A stretch of DNA of 63,212 nt from Xanthomarina sp035306705 (GCF_035306705.1 NZ_DATGNO010000047.1:1-63212), one strand, 5' to 3'. Shown: positions 15,397 through 26,316, numbered from the stretch's first letter. Numbers and translations are program-made. The notes: generated by a model not told the origin, from the letters alone.

Positions 15397-17445
15397 TTAT
15401 TCAGGATATTCAATTCGTAAATGATAAATGTTTGCAAGCTTGCGCTTTAGCACTTTTTTTATTGTTTGAATTTCTTTAAAAGTTATGTCCGCATTTAAGA
15501 ATTGTTCGTCAACCATTTGCTTATTTATAATATTTTCAACAAAAGCATCAATTTTGGTCGATGTTGGTTCTTTTAAACTTTTTGATGCCGCTTCTACACT
15601 GTCGCACATCATCAATATAGCAGTTTCTTTACTAAATGGCTTAGGTCCTGGATATTTAAAGAGACGTTTGTCTATTAAAGGATCTATATCTTTTTCCTTT
15701 TTATAAAAATAATAAACCAAACTGGTTCCATGATGGGTTCTAATAAAATCAATGACACGATCTGGCAAATTATATTTCTTACCTATTTCAATGCCATTAA
15801 TAACGTGGTCTATAATAATTTTAGCACTTTCTTTAGAAGATAACTCGTCGTGAGGATTGATACCTGTAGACTGATTTTCCGTAAAATACGTAGGATTCAG
15901 CATTTTTCCAATATCGTGATACAAAGCCCCTACTCTAACCAACATGGCATTTGCTCCAATTTCGTTTGCAGAGGCTTCGGCCAAATTAGCCACATTTAAG
16001 GAGTGATGAAAAGTTCCTGGGGCTTTATTGGACAATTCCTTCAGCAGCTTTGTATTGGTGTCTGAAAGCTCCAAGAGGGACACGTCTGAAACCAATCCGA
16101 AGATTTTTTCGTAAGCATAAATTAAAGGCTGCACAAATAGGGTTGCCAAACCACAAAGTACAAACATTCCAAAGGTTTCCCATTTTAAGGTATCGACACT
16201 TCCTTCGTGAATTACAAAAAATGCAAAATATGCAATGATATAAATTAAAGTGATTTGACCCACCGAAATAAACAAATTCGCACGTTTATACAGCTCTGAA
16301 ACCGTTAAAATAGTTACAATTCCCGCTATTATTTGAAGAAACATATATTCGTAACTATTGGGAACAATGGAGCCCAGTAATAGCACTGTTATTACGTGAG
16401 TGAACAATCCTAGCCTTGCATCAAAGAAAGCCTTTAAAACCAACGGCAAAATACACAGGGGAACAACATAAATATATTGTGAATTATAGTTGATAACCAA
16501 AGTGGTTAAAAAGACCATTAAAAATACATTGAAAAATATAAAAGTGACCTTCGTGTTGTTCTCAAAAATATCATTTCGATATTTTCTTAAAAATAAAAGC
16601 AACATCAATAATGCCAAGGAAACCAATAAGGTATAAGCGAAGACAATCCAATAATAATTGGATTTCGTCCAAATCTGGGATTCATATTCAGATTCCAGGG
16701 ATTTTAATTTTTGATATTTATCGCCTTCTACAACTTCGCCTTTAGATATAATCAAGGTTTCCTTTTCCACACTGCCTCTTGTGAATGAGATTTTCTCCAA
16801 ATCGTTTTGAACAGCTTTTTCTGTAAATGTTTTATCGAAAGTAAGGCTCGGCTCTACAATATCAAAAAACAGAGAGGTAATGGGAATTTGAAATTCACTT
16901 AAACCTTCATTGGTTAGTGCTTTTTCAACGATATCCTTAACATGGTTTTGCTTTATTAATTCGGAGTATTTTACAGTTTGTTTTTCAATTCTTCCTTCCA
17001 ATAAAACAACTTTCTTATCGTCCGGAAAAATGTAATCTTCATCCAAAACACCATTGGCATAAAGTGTATTTATAAGGTTTAAACCAAATTTAAATAGTTT
17101 ATTTTTATTTGAAGCAATTATAGAATCTGGTAATTCAATTTTAAATTTAGAATTAAATCCCGAGACAACTCTTTCTTTTGTTGTGGTATCCACATTAAAA
17201 TAGAGAAGTGAATTATCTGTAATATTTTTCTTTTCTGCATTAATTTCTTCATCGGTTTTTTTTATGGCAAAATCGAAAGGCGCGTATAAATTTTCGGATT
17301 GCCAAGGCTTTCCTCTTTCAAAATTATATTTAAACTTACCGCTCTTAGGAAACAAATAAACAATTAAAAATGTGGCACTTATAAAGAGAATCACTTTATA
17401 AGCCAGGGAATGATTTCTATAAAAATAATTGATAAAGTCTTTCAT
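15397..17445 (-). CDS. PgpH-type 7TM-HD membrane phosphodiesterase
   Basis: This 682-residue protein has one N-terminal membrane segment, an extracytoplasmic 7TMR-HDED-like region (about 50-260) and seven clustered membrane helices (about 265-460). A cytoplasmic HD domain follows (about 475-640), with HHSLNVANLAE, YHDIGKM and FIRTHHG metal-binding motifs. This is the architecture of PgpH/YqfF, which hydrolyses c-di-AMP. The substrate here is inferred from the family. It is transcribed alone, just upstream of the two tRNA genes on the same strand. Confidence 0.88.
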   Translation of the reverse strand: MKDFINYFYRNHSLAYKVILFISATFLIVYLFPKSGKFKYNFERGKPWQSENLYAPFDFAIKKTDEEINAEKKNITDNSLLYFNVDTTTKERVVSGFNSKFKIELPDSIIASNKNKLFKFGLNLINTLYANGVLDEDYIFPDDKKVVLLEGRIEKQTVKYSELIKQNHVKDIVEKALTNEGLSEFQIPITSLFFDIVEPSLTFDKTFTEKAVQNDLEKISFTRGSVEKETLIISKGEVVEGDKYQKLKSLESEYESQIWTKSNYYWIVFAYTLLVSLALLMLLLFLRKYRNDIFENNTKVTFIFFNVFLMVFLTTLVINYNSQYIYVVPLCILPLVLKAFFDARLGLFTHVITVLLLGSIVPNSYEYMFLQIIAGIVTILTVSELYKRANLFISVGQITLIYIIAYFAFFVIHEGSVDTLKWETFGMFVLCGLATLFVQPLIYAYEKIFGLVSDVSLLELSDTNTKLLKELSNKAPGTFHHSLNVANLAEASANEIGANAMLVRVGALYHDIGKMLNPTYFTENQSTGINPHDELSSKESAKIIIDHVINGIEIGKKYNLPDRVIDFIRTHHGTSLVYYFYKKEKDIDPLIDKRLFKYPGPKPFSKETAILMMCDSVEAASKSLKEPTSTKIDAFVENIINKQMVDEQFLNADITFKEIQTIKKVLKRKLANIYHLRIEYPE

Positions 17446-17538
17446 TGATTAGGTTCAAGTATTCAAATGTAATAAAAATAACAGCGAAATTGATTACTTA
17501 TATTGCTCTAAACATTCTAAATTCTCTGAAAAAATGAT

Positions 17539-17546
17539 TAATTTTG
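17539..17546 (+). promoter_or_regulatory. Flavobacterial -7 box for the thiolase gene
   Basis: TAATTTTG fits the TAnnTTTG consensus and lies 27 bases upstream of the ATG. No TTG stands at the ideal distance upstream, so only the -7 element is supported. Confidence 0.5.
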
Positions 17547-17573
17547 CAAGAATAAAATTTAAACCCATAGAAA

Positions 17574-18752
17574 ATGAGCAAAGAAGTTGTAATTGTATCT
17601 GCAGCAAGAACACCAATAGGAAGTTTTTTAGGAGCTTTATCTAGCATTCCTGCACCAAGACTAGGCGCAGTAGCTATAAAAGGCGCATTGGATAAAATAA
17701 ACCTAGATCCCAGTTTAGTTCAAGAAGTTATCATGGGGAACGTGGTACAAGCTGGAACGGGTCAAGCACCTGCAAGACAAGCAGCTATTTATGCTGGGAT
17801 TCCAAATACCGTACCTTGTACTACAGTTAATAAAGTATGTGCTTCTGGAATGAAAAGTGTGATGCTAGCTGCTCAAGCCATTGCTTTGGGTGAAGCTGAT
17901 ATTATTGTGGCCGGAGGTATGGAAAACATGAGTTTAATTCCACATTACTACCATGCACGAACAGGAACAAAATTTGGGCCTGCCCAAATGGAAGATGGGA
18001 TGCAAAAAGATGGCTTAGTAGATGCTTACGATAATAATGCCATGGGTGTTTGTGCCGATACATGTGCTACAGAATACAAGTTTTCTAGAGAAGATCAAGA
18101 TAATTTTGCCATTCAATCTTATAAACGATCTGCTGCTGCTTGGGAAGCTGGAAAATTCGACAACGAAGTAGTTCCAGTTGAAGTGCCTCAACGTCGTGGA
18201 GATGCTATTATCCTTTCTAAAGATGAAGAATTCAGCAATGTTAGAATAGATAAAATACCTGATTTACGTCCAGCCTTCACAAAAGATGGCACGGTAACTG
18301 CCGCCAATTCTTCAACCATAAATGATGGTGCTGGAGCTATGGTTTTAATGAGCAAGGAAAAAGCTTTGGAACTAGGTTTAAAACCCTTGGCAACAATTAA
18401 AGGATATGCCGATGCTGCCCATGAACCTGAATGGTTTACTACAGCGCCTGCAAAGGCTTTACCAAAAGCCTTGGATAGAGCTGGAATATCCTTGAGCGAT
18501 GTGGAGTATTTTGAGTTCAACGAAGCTTTTGCTGTTGTTGGTTTAGCCAATATGAAAATTTTAGGTCTTAACGATCACAATGTAAATGTTAACGGTGGCG
18601 CTGTATCTTTAGGCCATCCACTTGGATGCTCAGGAGTTAGAATTTTAATTACTTTATTAAATGTATTAGAGCAAAACAATGCTAAAATTGGTGCAGCTGC
18701 TATTTGTAATGGTGGTGGTGGTGCTTCGGCCGTTATTATTGAAAGAAACTAA
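17574..18752 (+). CDS. Acetyl-CoA C-acetyltransferase (thiolase)
   Basis: This 392-residue enzyme condenses two acetyl-CoA or cleaves acetoacetyl-CoA. The nucleophilic cysteine is in NKVCASGMK (about residue 88). The second-half motifs are NEAFAV, GGAVSLGHPLGCSG (His and Cys of the active site) and a C-terminal CNGGGGASA. The length is standard for biosynthetic thiolases. It is monocistronic, with a clear -7 box and the NlpC/P60 gene 123 bases downstream. Confidence 0.95.
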   Translation: MSKEVVIVSAARTPIGSFLGALSSIPAPRLGAVAIKGALDKINLDPSLVQEVIMGNVVQAGTGQAPARQAAIYAGIPNTVPCTTVNKVCASGMKSVMLAAQAIALGEADIIVAGGMENMSLIPHYYHARTGTKFGPAQMEDGMQKDGLVDAYDNNAMGVCADTCATEYKFSREDQDNFAIQSYKRSAAAWEAGKFDNEVVPVEVPQRRGDAIILSKDEEFSNVRIDKIPDLRPAFTKDGTVTAANSSTINDGAGAMVLMSKEKALELGLKPLATIKGYADAAHEPEWFTTAPAKALPKALDRAGISLSDVEYFEFNEAFAVVGLANMKILGLNDHNVNVNGGAVSLGHPLGCSGVRILITLLNVLEQNNAKIGAAAICNGGGGASAVIIERN

Positions 18753-18875
18753 TTAGTATTATTTTTTTATTGTTATTATTTATTGATTATGAGATTTCAA
18801 TTAAATTATTTTTTTTGTTTTTATTTGTCTTACAAACTAAATAATTAATAGTAATAGCAAATAAAGAATCATTTT

Positions 18876-19625
18876 ATGCAATACGGAATTTGTAATTTAA
18901 GCATTGTTCCTTTAAGATTAGAACCAACTGATACGAGTGAACTTGTTTCGCAAGTGTTGTATGGCGATTATTTTAAAGTATTGGAGCATCGTAAAAATTG
19001 GAGCAAAATTCGTCTAGGTTTCGATACTTACGAGGGTTGGGTTGACAATAAACAGTATTTCGAAATTACCGAAGAGCAATACAATGTTATTCATCAGGAA
19101 ACTCCTATTCTTTCAACAGATTTAGTTGAATTTGTTGAGGATAAAGACCAACAACTCTATGCGATTCCTCTGGGCGCTTCGCTAAACGGACTTTCATTGC
19201 TAGGACATATACATGATGGTCAGGTTGTTAAAGCTCAAAAACCTAAGTCACACATCTTGGAGACAGCTTTTATGTATATAAACTCACCTTATCTATGGGG
19301 AGGAAAAACGCCTTTTGGGATAGATTGTTCTGGATTTACCCAAATGGTTTACAAATTGAATGGCTATAAGCTGTTACGTGATGCGTCACAACAAGCAACC
19401 CAAGGGGAAGCTTTAAGTTTTATAGAAGAAAGCGAACCTGGAGATTTAGCCTTTTTTGATAATAGCGAAGGACAAATTGTTCATGTCGGCATTATTATGG
19501 AAGACAATTATATTATTCATGCGCATGGCAAAGTACGAATTGATAGGTTGGACCATTCGGGAATCTACAATCACGACAAGCGAATGCACACACATAAATT
19601 ACGAGTTATTAAAAAAGTGATATAA
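18876..19625 (+). CDS. NlpC/P60 family cysteine peptidase with SH3-like domain
   Basis: This 249-residue protein has an N-terminal bacterial SH3-like part (about 5-65) and a C-terminal C40 (NlpC/P60) domain. The catalytic cysteine lies in GIDCSGF (about 151), the first histidine in HVGII (about 208) and the third polar residue in IIHAHGKVR. It would cleave peptidoglycan stem peptides such as D-Glu-diaminopimelate bonds. There is no obvious signal peptide, so it may act on recycled muropeptides in the cytoplasm; the location is uncertain. It ends at a bidirectional terminator. Confidence 0.9.
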   Translation: MQYGICNLSIVPLRLEPTDTSELVSQVLYGDYFKVLEHRKNWSKIRLGFDTYEGWVDNKQYFEITEEQYNVIHQETPILSTDLVEFVEDKDQQLYAIPLGASLNGLSLLGHIHDGQVVKAQKPKSHILETAFMYINSPYLWGGKTPFGIDCSGFTQMVYKLNGYKLLRDASQQATQGEALSFIEESEPGDLAFFDNSEGQIVHVGIIMEDNYIIHAHGKVRIDRLDHSGIYNHDKRMHTHKLRVIKKVI

Positions 19626-19656
19626 TAAAAAAAGCTGCAAATTGCAGCTTTTTTTA
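19626..19656. terminator. Bidirectional intrinsic terminator
   Basis: A perfect stem with arms aaaagctgcaa and ttgcagctttt is flanked by A and T runs. It sits between the convergent NlpC/P60 and TPR-protein genes. Confidence 0.85.
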
Positions 19657-19678
19657 TTACGTTTATTTTTGAAATAAA

Positions 19679-20923
19679 TTAATTACCTCCAAGAGATTCT
19701 ACAGTAGCTTTCATAGCTTTAAACTTCACAGTATCGCCAGTTGCACTATAAATATTCATAAGGGTTATAGCGGCATCTATTTGGGCTGGATCTGTTTTCA
19801 TTACAGCCTCCAAATATGGAATAGCGCTTTTATAAATTTCTGTACGTTGAGATTTTAGTTGGTCGTAACGCTTATTATCAGCTGCAGATCCACCAAGGTT
19901 ATTCATTTCTTCAATTAAAGTTTTCTCTTTTTCCAATAACATGGCAGCCATGTTAATTTGAGCACTTACATAAGTTGGATCCAATTCTATGGCTTTGTCA
20001 TAATATTTTTTGGCCATATCGAAATCTCCAGATTCCTGAGATAAAACTCCTAAATTAAATTGTAATTCCGGATTCTTAGGATCTTTTGCTGTAGCAACTT
20101 TTAATAACTCTTTAAATTTATCATTATCTCCTAATTCAAAATATAAATTAGCTTCAGAAATCAACAAACTTAAATCTTCAGGATTTTCTTTTCTTGCTTT
20201 AGATATCGCATTCAAAGCTTTTTCGTTTTCACCTTTACTTTTATAAATAGATGCTATAGCTTTTACTATTTCCTCTCTTTTAGATTCTGTAGTACGTTGT
20301 CCTGGCTTAATTACAGCGCCTCCTTTAACGGATAAGTCTCTAATAGTTTTACTTGAAAAAAGCTCCTCTACTCCAGTTGTTTTGTCTATTGCAAAATATT
20401 CTGTTTCAATACCAGTATAGCCTACGTCGTCCAATTCTTCATATAGAACCAATGCTCTATCGAATTCTTGTACTCCAGAAGCTGTTATTGCAGCATAATA
20501 TAAATACAAAGTATCTTTAGGAGATACTCTGTAAGCATTTTCGAAATTCTTTGATGATAAGCTATAATCCTGACTCTCGTATGCTGCGTTTGCATTTGTA
20601 ACGAAAGATTCGATCATGGTCTTCTTCAATGCGGCCGATTCTGCATCTAAGCTTCCTTGTACCAAGCCCAAACTTTTTAAGGCTTTTGATACATCGTCGT
20701 TATTTGCAGATCCATTGGCATATAAAGCTTCGGCATTTAGATAATAGAAATTGGCTTTATATTTATCTTCCATTGAATTAGGATCTAACTGACGCAAAAT
20801 AATTTTAGCTTCTGCAAAATTATTTTTCTTAATGGCTTTCTCTGCATCTTTTAATTCCTTTTTTTGAGCAAACGAGAAAGTAGTGATTAGGATTGCAAAA
20901 GCAGCTATAAATTTTGTTTTCAT
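19679..20923 (-). CDS. Secreted tetratricopeptide repeat protein
   Basis: This 414-residue protein has a signal peptide ending SFAQ, then several TPR motifs: AEAKIILRQL, YSLSSKNFENAYRVSPKDTL, a GENEKALNAISKARKENPE repeat, and the best one, FDMAKKYYDKAIELDPTYVSA (within about 275-300). It is probably periplasmic and serves as a protein-interaction scaffold. The partner is unknown. It lies 26 bases downstream of gyrA on the same strand and may share its transcript, an association common in flavobacteria. Confidence 0.85.
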   Translation of the reverse strand: MKTKFIAAFAILITTFSFAQKKELKDAEKAIKKNNFAEAKIILRQLDPNSMEDKYKANFYYLNAEALYANGSANNDDVSKALKSLGLVQGSLDAESAALKKTMIESFVTNANAAYESQDYSLSSKNFENAYRVSPKDTLYLYYAAITASGVQEFDRALVLYEELDDVGYTGIETEYFAIDKTTGVEELFSSKTIRDLSVKGGAVIKPGQRTTESKREEIVKAIASIYKSKGENEKALNAISKARKENPEDLSLLISEANLYFELGDNDKFKELLKVATAKDPKNPELQFNLGVLSQESGDFDMAKKYYDKAIELDPTYVSAQINMAAMLLEKEKTLIEEMNNLGGSAADNKRYDQLKSQRTEIYKSAIPYLEAVMKTDPAQIDAAITLMNIYSATGDTVKFKAMKATVESLGGN

Positions 20924-20949
20924 AATTATTAAAAGTGTTAAATTATATG

Positions 20950-23508
20950 TTATTCTTCTTCTGAATTACCGATATTATCAAGAGTTGTGCCATCTTCATT
21001 CTGATTAGATTCCTCTGTAGACTCCGAAATAATGATATCGCCATTTTCATCTAATTCTACCTCATCTTCATCATGCATGACTTTAGCTACAGCTGCTATG
21101 GAATCGTTTCCTTTTAGGTTGATAAGTTTCACCCCTTGAGTAGCTCTTCCCATAACTCTTAAATCTTGAACAGCCATTCTAATTGCGATTCCAGATTTGT
21201 TTATAATCATTAAATCATCGCTATCTGTTACGTTCTTAATAGCTACTAAATTACCGGTTTTTTCTGTAATTGAAATGGTTTTCACTCCTTTTCCTCCACG
21301 GTTGGTAATTCTGTAATCTTCTAAACTAGAACGTTTTCCATAGCCATTTTCTGAAACCACTAGAATGTCGTTTTCCATATCGTCCACGGCAATCATCCCG
21401 ATTACTTCGTCTGTTTTCTCATCAGCTAAACGAATACCTCTAACTCCAGAAGCATTTCTTCCCATTGGGCGAGTTTTAGCTTCTTCAAAACGGATGGCTT
21501 TACCAGATTTTAACGCCAACATTACTTGACTTTCGCCAGTTGTTAACTTCGCTTCTAATAATTCATCATCTTCTCTAATGGTAATGGCGTTAATTCCGTT
21601 GGCTCGTGGTCTTGAATACTGCTCTAAAGAGGTTTTCTTAACCTGGCCTTTTTTGGTTGCCATGATTACATAGTGACTATTGATATATTCTTCATCTTTT
21701 AAATCTTGTGTCGAAATAAAAGCTTTAACAGAATCGTCTTGCTCTATATTGATCAAGTTTTGAATAGCACGTCCTTTAGACGTTTTACTTCCTTCAGGGA
21801 TTTCGTAAACGCGCATCCAGAAACATTTTCCTTTTTGAGTGAAGAACAACATATATTGGTGGTTTGTACCCACAAATAAATATTCTAAGAAGTCTTCGTT
21901 CCTAGTAGTCGAACCTTTTTGCCCAACTCCTCCTCTATTTTGAGTTTTATATTCTGTAAGCGAGGTACGTTTAATATATCCAGCATGCGAAATAGTAATA
22001 ACTACTTTTTCGTCTGGAATCATATCTTCAATACTTAAATCACCTCCAGCATATTCAATTATAGATCGACGTTCGTCTCCATACTTGCTTTTTACTTCTT
22101 CAAGCTCTGTTTTAATGATTTCCATACGACGATCTTTTTTCTCAAGAATGTCTTTTAAATCTTCAATGGTCAACATTAACTCATCATATTCAGAACGCAA
22201 TTTATCTTGTTCTAAACCGGTAAGCTGACGTAAACGCATTTCTACAATGGCTTTGGCCTGAATTTCTGAAAGCTTAAAGCGTTCTATTAATTTCTCGCGA
22301 GCTTCATCAGCATTTGAAGATGCACGAATGATTTTGATTACTTCATCTATATTATCTGATGCAATAATTAAACCTTCAAGGATGTGCGCACGCTCTTCAG
22401 CTTTACGCAATTCGTAAGTAGTTCTTCTAACAACCACCTCGTGTCTATGCTCAACGAAGTAATGGATTAGCTCTTTTAAATTTAATAACTGAGGTCTTCC
22501 GTTTACTAAAGCAATATTGTTTACACTAAAAGAAGACTGTAAAGCTGTAAATTTAAATAACCTATTTAATACGATATTAGGAATAGCATCTCGTTTTAAA
22601 ACATAAACAATACGCATTCCGTTTCTATCGGATTCATCACGAATGGTAGCAATACCATCCATTTTCTTTTCGTTAACTAAATCGGCAGTCTTTTTAATCA
22701 TATCTGCCTTGTTCACTAAATAAGGAATCTCTGTAACAATAATACACTCACGTCCTTGAACCTCTTCAATAACAGCTTTTCCACGCATCATAACACGTCC
22801 ACGGCCAGTATGAAAAGCTTCTTTCACACCATCATACCCGTAAATGGTTCCTCCTGTAGGAAAATCTGGGGCTTTTATGTGCGTAATCAACTCATCGATG
22901 TCAATATCGCGATTGTTGATATAAGCAATGGTACCATCTACAACCTCACTTAAGTTATGAGGAGGCATATTAGTAGCCATACCAACGGCAATACCAGAAG
23001 CTCCATTAACTAAAAGTCCAGGGATTCTTGTTGGCAATACGGTAGGTTCTTGTAAAGTATCATCGAAATTCAACTTATGATCTACGGTTTCTTTATCAAT
23101 ATCTGCCAACATGTCTTCAGATATTTTTCGCATACGTGCTTCTGTATAACGCATAGCTGCCGGACTATCTCCGTCCACAGATCCAAAGTTACCTTGTCCG
23201 TCTACAAGCATATAACGCAAACTCCATTCTTGGGCCATACGTACCATCGCATCGTAAACCGAGGTGTCTCCATGTGGGTGATACTTACCTAAAACTTCCC
23301 CAACAATTCTCGCAGATTTTTTATGTGCTCCAGTCGCTCTAATTCCTAGTTCGTGCATTCCGAAAAGCACACGTCTGTGAACAGGTTTTAAACCATCTCT
23401 TACATCTGGTAAGGCACGTGACACAATGACTGACATTGAATAATCAATGTAAGCCGATTTCATCTCATCTTCAATATTAATTGGAATGAGTTTTTCTCCT
23501 TCTGTCAT
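20950..23508 (-). CDS. gyrA: DNA gyrase subunit A
   Basis: This 852-residue type II topoisomerase subunit breaks and rejoins DNA. The catalytic tyrosine is in AMRYTEARM (about residue 122), and the quinolone-resistance region around HPHGDTSVYDAMVRMAQ is intact with Ser at the usual 83-equivalent position. The C-terminal domain carries six blade-like repeats, including a GyrA box QNRGGVGQKG (about 530). The protein ends in a long acidic tail (DEVELDENGD...), as in other flavobacterial GyrA proteins. It belongs to the gyrase rather than ParC branch, judging by the GyrA box. Confidence 0.97.
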   Translation of the reverse strand: MTEGEKLIPINIEDEMKSAYIDYSMSVIVSRALPDVRDGLKPVHRRVLFGMHELGIRATGAHKKSARIVGEVLGKYHPHGDTSVYDAMVRMAQEWSLRYMLVDGQGNFGSVDGDSPAAMRYTEARMRKISEDMLADIDKETVDHKLNFDDTLQEPTVLPTRIPGLLVNGASGIAVGMATNMPPHNLSEVVDGTIAYINNRDIDIDELITHIKAPDFPTGGTIYGYDGVKEAFHTGRGRVMMRGKAVIEEVQGRECIIVTEIPYLVNKADMIKKTADLVNEKKMDGIATIRDESDRNGMRIVYVLKRDAIPNIVLNRLFKFTALQSSFSVNNIALVNGRPQLLNLKELIHYFVEHRHEVVVRRTTYELRKAEERAHILEGLIIASDNIDEVIKIIRASSNADEAREKLIERFKLSEIQAKAIVEMRLRQLTGLEQDKLRSEYDELMLTIEDLKDILEKKDRRMEIIKTELEEVKSKYGDERRSIIEYAGGDLSIEDMIPDEKVVITISHAGYIKRTSLTEYKTQNRGGVGQKGSTTRNEDFLEYLFVGTNHQYMLFFTQKGKCFWMRVYEIPEGSKTSKGRAIQNLINIEQDDSVKAFISTQDLKDEEYINSHYVIMATKKGQVKKTSLEQYSRPRANGINAITIREDDELLEAKLTTGESQVMLALKSGKAIRFEEAKTRPMGRNASGVRGIRLADEKTDEVIGMIAVDDMENDILVVSENGYGKRSSLEDYRITNRGGKGVKTISITEKTGNLVAIKNVTDSDDLMIINKSGIAIRMAVQDLRVMGRATQGVKLINLKGNDSIAAVAKVMHDEDEVELDENGDIIISESTEESNQNEDGTTLDNIGNSEEE

Positions 23509-23766
23509 ATATAAATTAAATTAGTTTTTCAAGTTTTTCAAATCGTGCTAATATAACCATTTCAGTAGTTATAGTAAGTCTTTCTTGCGCTTTTTTTGAA
23601 GTTTTTTATTAACAATACAAAGATAATTTATTTAATAAGTAAGCTGTTAAATATTTTGATATTGTAAAGAATTTTTTGTCTATTAGCACAAAACCTATAT
23701 ATTAAGGTACGGTTTTTGTCTTTAGTTAGTAGAATTTAGTATTTTTAATGAAGAAAGGAATAAAAT

Positions 23767-26316
23767 ATGGATGATAATTTTTCCCCAAGAGTAAAAGATG
23801 TGATTGCCTATAGCAAAGAAGAAGCCTTGCGCTTAGGTCATGACTTTATTGGTACTGAACATTTGATGCTTGGTTTACTAAGAGACGGAAATGGCAAAGC
23901 CATAAACATTTTAAATGCTTTGGACATCGATCTAAATCATTTAAGACGTAAAGTTGAAATATTAAGTCCTGCAAACCCTAATGTAGCAGTAATCTCTAAT
24001 GAGAAAAAAAACCTACACTTAACCAGGCAAGCAGAACGCGCTTTAAAGACCACCTTTTTAGAAGCGAAATTATTTCAAAGTACTTCTATAAATACAGCAC
24101 ATTTACTGCTTTGTATTTTAAGAAATGAAAACGATCCTACCACGAAGCTTTTAAATAAGCTGAAAGTAGATTATGATAACGCAAAAGAACAATTTAAGTT
24201 TATGATAACTAACGAAGAAGATTATATAGAGCCAAAAGCAGAATCATTTCAAGATGATGATTCTAATATGGACGACGATACCTCTAAAGACAATTTATTT
24301 AATACCCCAACCTCTAAAGCCAATAAAAAATCCAAAACTCCTGTTTTAGATAATTTTGGACGCGATTTAACCGTCATGGCCGAAGAAGGCAAACTAGATC
24401 CAGTTGTTGGGCGTGAAAAAGAAATAGAGCGTGTATCTCAAATTTTAAGTAGAAGAAAGAAAAACAACCCGCTTTTAATTGGAGAGCCTGGAGTTGGTAA
24501 ATCGGCTATTGCCGAAGGTTTGGCCATTAGAATTATAAAACGAAAAGTATCTAGAATTCTATTTAACAAACGTGTTGTTACTTTAGATTTGGCCAGTTTA
24601 GTCGCTGGAACAAAATATAGAGGCCAGTTTGAAGAGCGTATGAAAGCCGTAATGAACGAACTGGAAAAGAATGACGATATCATTCTATTTATAGACGAAA
24701 TCCACACCATAGTTGGTGCGGGTGGAGCAACAGGAAGTTTAGACGCTTCAAACATGTTCAAACCTGCTTTAGCACGTGGAGAAATTCAATGTATAGGCGC
24801 TACAACTTTGGATGAATATAGACAATACATCGAAAAAGATGGCGCTTTGGAACGTCGTTTTCAAAAGGTAATTATTGAACCTACTACTGTTGAAGAAACC
24901 ATAGAGATATTAAACAACATTAAAGACAAATACGAAGCTCACCATAATGTAGAGTACACTCCGGAAGCTATTGAAGCTTGTGTGAAGTTAACAAATAGAT
25001 ACATGACGGAACGCTTTTTACCAGACAAGGCCATTGACGCTTTAGACGAAGCTGGATCGCGTGTTCATATTAAAAACATCAATGTTCCTAAACAAATTTT
25101 AGAACTTGAAAAACAATTGGAAGCTGTTAAAGAATCCAAGACTTCGGTTGTTAAAAAGCAGAAATACGAAGAAGCAGCTAAGCTTCGAGACGACGAAAAA
25201 CGTTTAGAAAAAGATTTGGCCATAGCCCAAGAAAAATGGGATGAGGAAACCAAATTGCATCGCGAAATCGTTACCGAAGAAAGTGTGGCCGACGTGGTAT
25301 CCATGATGACCGGAATTCCTGTTAACAGAATTGCTCAAGCCGAAAGCTCGAAATTAGCGCAGCTACCAGAATTAATTAAAGGTAAAGTAATTGGGCAAGA
25401 TGAAGCAGTAGCTAAAGTGGTAAAAGCCATTCAAAGAAATAGAGCTGGACTTAAAGACCCTAATAAACCTATTGGATCATTTATCTTTTTAGGACAAACT
25501 GGGGTTGGTAAAACCCAATTAGCTAAAGTACTATCTAAACAATTATTCGATAGCGAAGATTCTCTTATTAGAATAGATATGAGTGAATATATGGAGAAAT
25601 TTGCTATCTCAAGATTGGTTGGAGCACCTCCAGGATATGTAGGATATGAAGAAGGCGGACAATTAACCGAAAAAATAAGACGCAAACCTTATGCGGTTGT
25701 TTTATTGGATGAAATTGAAAAAGCCCATCCAGACGTTTTTAATATGCTTTTACAAGTATTAGACGATGGTTACTTAACTGATAGTTTAGGAAGAAAAATT
25801 GATTTTAGAAATACCATCATTATAATGACTTCCAATATTGGATCTAGAAAACTAAAAGATTTTGGTGTTGGAGTTGGGTTTGGAACTGCTTCGCAAAAAG
25901 CACAGGAAGATTCCAATGCAAGAAGTGTTATTGAAAATGCACTTAAAAAAGCCTTTGCACCAGAATTCTTGAACAGAATAGATGACGTAATTGTTTTCAA
26001 CGCTTTAGAGAAAGAAGATATCAATAAAATTATCGACATTGAATTAGATAAATTGATAGATCGTTTAAAATCTCTTGACTATACTTTAAAACTAAGTAAA
26101 AGTGCCAAAGATTATATTGCCGACAAAGGTTTTGATAAGCAATATGGCGCTAGACCTTTAAAGAGAGCCATACAAAAATATGTGGAAGACAAATTAGCCG
26201 AAGAAATAATAAGCTCTAATATTCAAGAAGGAGATACTATTATTATGGATTTGGACAAAAAGTCCCAAGAGTTAACAGTAAAAATTGAAAAGGCTAAAAA
26301 ACCTACGGAATCGTAA
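23767..26316 (+). CDS. clpC: ATP-dependent Clp protease ATP-binding subunit ClpC
   Basis: This 849-residue Hsp100 unfoldase carries two Clp N repeats (about 1-145), an acidic linker, a first AAA+ domain with Walker A GEPGVGKS and Walker B LFIDEIH, and a coiled middle segment with a UVR-like part (KKQKYEEAAKLRDDEKRLEK). The second AAA+ domain has GQTGVGKT and VVLLDEIEKAHPDV, and a D2-small C-terminal domain follows. It feeds substrates to ClpP, which is not in this window. It is divergent from gyrA across a 258-base gap that shows no further gene. Confidence 0.96.
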   Translation: MDDNFSPRVKDVIAYSKEEALRLGHDFIGTEHLMLGLLRDGNGKAINILNALDIDLNHLRRKVEILSPANPNVAVISNEKKNLHLTRQAERALKTTFLEAKLFQSTSINTAHLLLCILRNENDPTTKLLNKLKVDYDNAKEQFKFMITNEEDYIEPKAESFQDDDSNMDDDTSKDNLFNTPTSKANKKSKTPVLDNFGRDLTVMAEEGKLDPVVGREKEIERVSQILSRRKKNNPLLIGEPGVGKSAIAEGLAIRIIKRKVSRILFNKRVVTLDLASLVAGTKYRGQFEERMKAVMNELEKNDDIILFIDEIHTIVGAGGATGSLDASNMFKPALARGEIQCIGATTLDEYRQYIEKDGALERRFQKVIIEPTTVEETIEILNNIKDKYEAHHNVEYTPEAIEACVKLTNRYMTERFLPDKAIDALDEAGSRVHIKNINVPKQILELEKQLEAVKESKTSVVKKQKYEEAAKLRDDEKRLEKDLAIAQEKWDEETKLHREIVTEESVADVVSMMTGIPVNRIAQAESSKLAQLPELIKGKVIGQDEAVAKVVKAIQRNRAGLKDPNKPIGSFIFLGQTGVGKTQLAKVLSKQLFDSEDSLIRIDMSEYMEKFAISRLVGAPPGYVGYEEGGQLTEKIRRKPYAVVLLDEIEKAHPDVFNMLLQVLDDGYLTDSLGRKIDFRNTIIIMTSNIGSRKLKDFGVGVGFGTASQKAQEDSNARSVIENALKKAFAPEFLNRIDDVIVFNALEKEDINKIIDIELDKLIDRLKSLDYTLKLSKSAKDYIADKGFDKQYGARPLKRAIQKYVEDKLAEEIISSNIQEGDTIIMDLDKKSQELTVKIEKAKKPTES